Shown: positions 6,627 to 6,876 of the stretch, piece after piece
Numbering within the stretch: the first letter of the stretch is position 1
Layout: each line of letters opens with the position of its first letter
Source of the DNA: Planctomycetota bacterium
Lineage (GTDB): Bacteria > Planctomycetota > J058 > J103
Direction of reading: 5' to 3'
DNA: 6,876 bases
Assembly (NCBI GenBank): GCA_003694875.1
Contig: RFJN01000328.1
Coordinates: 1-6,876, forward strand
Translations under genes and position numbers: made by a program
Notes under the pieces: generated by a model
What the model saw: the letters and a program-made list of their open reading frames with translations, nothing else
What the model was told of the DNA's origin: nothing
Database searches by the model: none

Positions 6627-6660
6627 CGACCGACGACCCCGGAGGGTCGTCGGTCGTTCT
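6627..6660 (+). terminator. Hairpin terminator after the 257-aa gene
   Basis: CGACCGACGACCC (6627-6639) and GGGTCGTCGGTCG (6644-6656) form a perfect 13-bp stem closing a CGGA tetraloop, followed by TTCT. It starts 34 nt after the TGA. The U-tract is short, as is common in GC-rich genomes, but the stem is the strongest in the window. It separates this gene from the next, which has its own promoter. Confidence 0.8.
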
Positions 6661-6701
6661 CATCCGTGCTTCGCCCGATGCGCGCGCCCGGCCGGCTCCG
6701 C

Positions 6702-6730
6702 TTGACAGGAACGCAGCCGCCCGCTCCAAT
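6702..6730 (+). promoter_or_regulatory. Candidate promoter of the right-edge gene
   Basis: A perfect TTGACA (6702-6707), a 17-nt spacer and TCCAAT (6725-6730, 4 of 6 consensus matches) lie between the terminator and the next start codon. The expected start near 6737 gives a leader of about 88 nt. Confidence 0.6.
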
Positions 6731-6743
6731 CGGAGCCGTTGCG

Positions 6744-6757
6744 CGGTGCGAGCACCG
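6744..6757. promoter_or_regulatory. Short inverted repeat just past the predicted transcription start
   Basis: CGGTGC (6744-6749) and GCACCG (6752-6757) are perfect 6-bp arms around GA, about 8 nt downstream of the predicted start. The position suits a repressor site or a small leader hairpin. The arms are short, so chance is a real alternative. Confidence 0.25.
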
Positions 6758-6824
6758 GCGGGCGCGCCGAGGTGTGTCCGGGCTCGGCCGCGGTGTGGGA
6801 GAGGCGGGAGCAGGGAGCGAAGGC

Positions 6825-6876
6825 ATGGCGAACGAAGAGAACCAGACCGACACGGAACCGACGACGGCCGAGACGC
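6825..6876 (+). CDS. 5' end of a gene cut by the right window edge
   Basis: The ATG at 6825 has AGGGAG (6812-6817) 7 nt upstream and a promoter at 6702-6730. The seventeen complete codons read MANEENQTDTEPTTAET. This acidic, Thr/Glu-rich, probably disordered N-terminus has no signal peptide. A start of this kind is common in cytosolic or exported proteins, but no family can be named. Lying in the same direction as sctV, it may be another member of the locus, transcribed separately because a terminator precedes it. Confidence 0.65.
   Translation, partial: MANEENQTDTEPTTAET

Noticed and set aside
5648..6853. 401-codon minus-strand frame opposite the 257-residue gene
   Set aside because: It crosses the terminator, the promoter and two intergenic regions, and its composition is that of an antisense shadow.
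1..6876. tRNA, rRNA, CRISPR arrays, insertion sequences or attachment sites
   Set aside because: No cloverleaf, regularly spaced direct repeats, transposase motif or flanking terminal repeats were seen.

Overview
The window is very GC-rich, with almost every third codon position G or C, and carries part of a non-flagellar type III secretion (T3SS) locus. The anchor is a full-length SctV export-gate protein (3603-5720, + strand) that retains the FHIPEP family signature. The base composition, together with long TPR lipoproteins beside an isolated sctV, suggests a deltaproteobacterium in the broad sense, for example Myxococcota. That placement is inference, because no marker gene is present.

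Left half (138-3463, minus strand): two TPR-repeat lipoproteins form a tightly coupled pair. The upstream 809-residue protein has a lipobox ending at Cys28 and roughly 18 TPR-like units. Its stop codon overlaps the GTG start of a 299-residue lipoprotein (Cys25) with seven TPRs in exact 34-residue register. Past its end, 1-137 holds a hairpin and possibly the first codons of a further minus-strand gene.

Centre (3464-3602): a compact divergent control region. Back-to-back -35 elements (TTGACA on minus, TTGCGC on plus) are joined by a perfect 10+3+10 inverted repeat whose outer ends are the TTG of each -35 box. This looks like one operator for both directions.

Right half (+ strand): sctV is followed after 98 bp by a 257-residue protein of unrecognised family with a near-ideal ribosome binding site. 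It has no Sec signal, a glycine/cysteine-rich middle and a helical Gln-rich C-terminus, and is a candidate T3SS substrate (filament, needle or translocator-like). A promoter-like sequence for it lies inside the 3' end of sctV, in a patch of atypical codons. A strong hairpin terminator follows the gene (6627-6660), then a new promoter (6702-6730) and the first 17 codons of another gene that runs off the window.

Working model (inference): SctV forms the inner-membrane export gate, the 257-residue protein is an abundant exported component, and the two divergent TPR lipoproteins form a membrane-anchored scaffold. A shared operator would keep the two sides in step.
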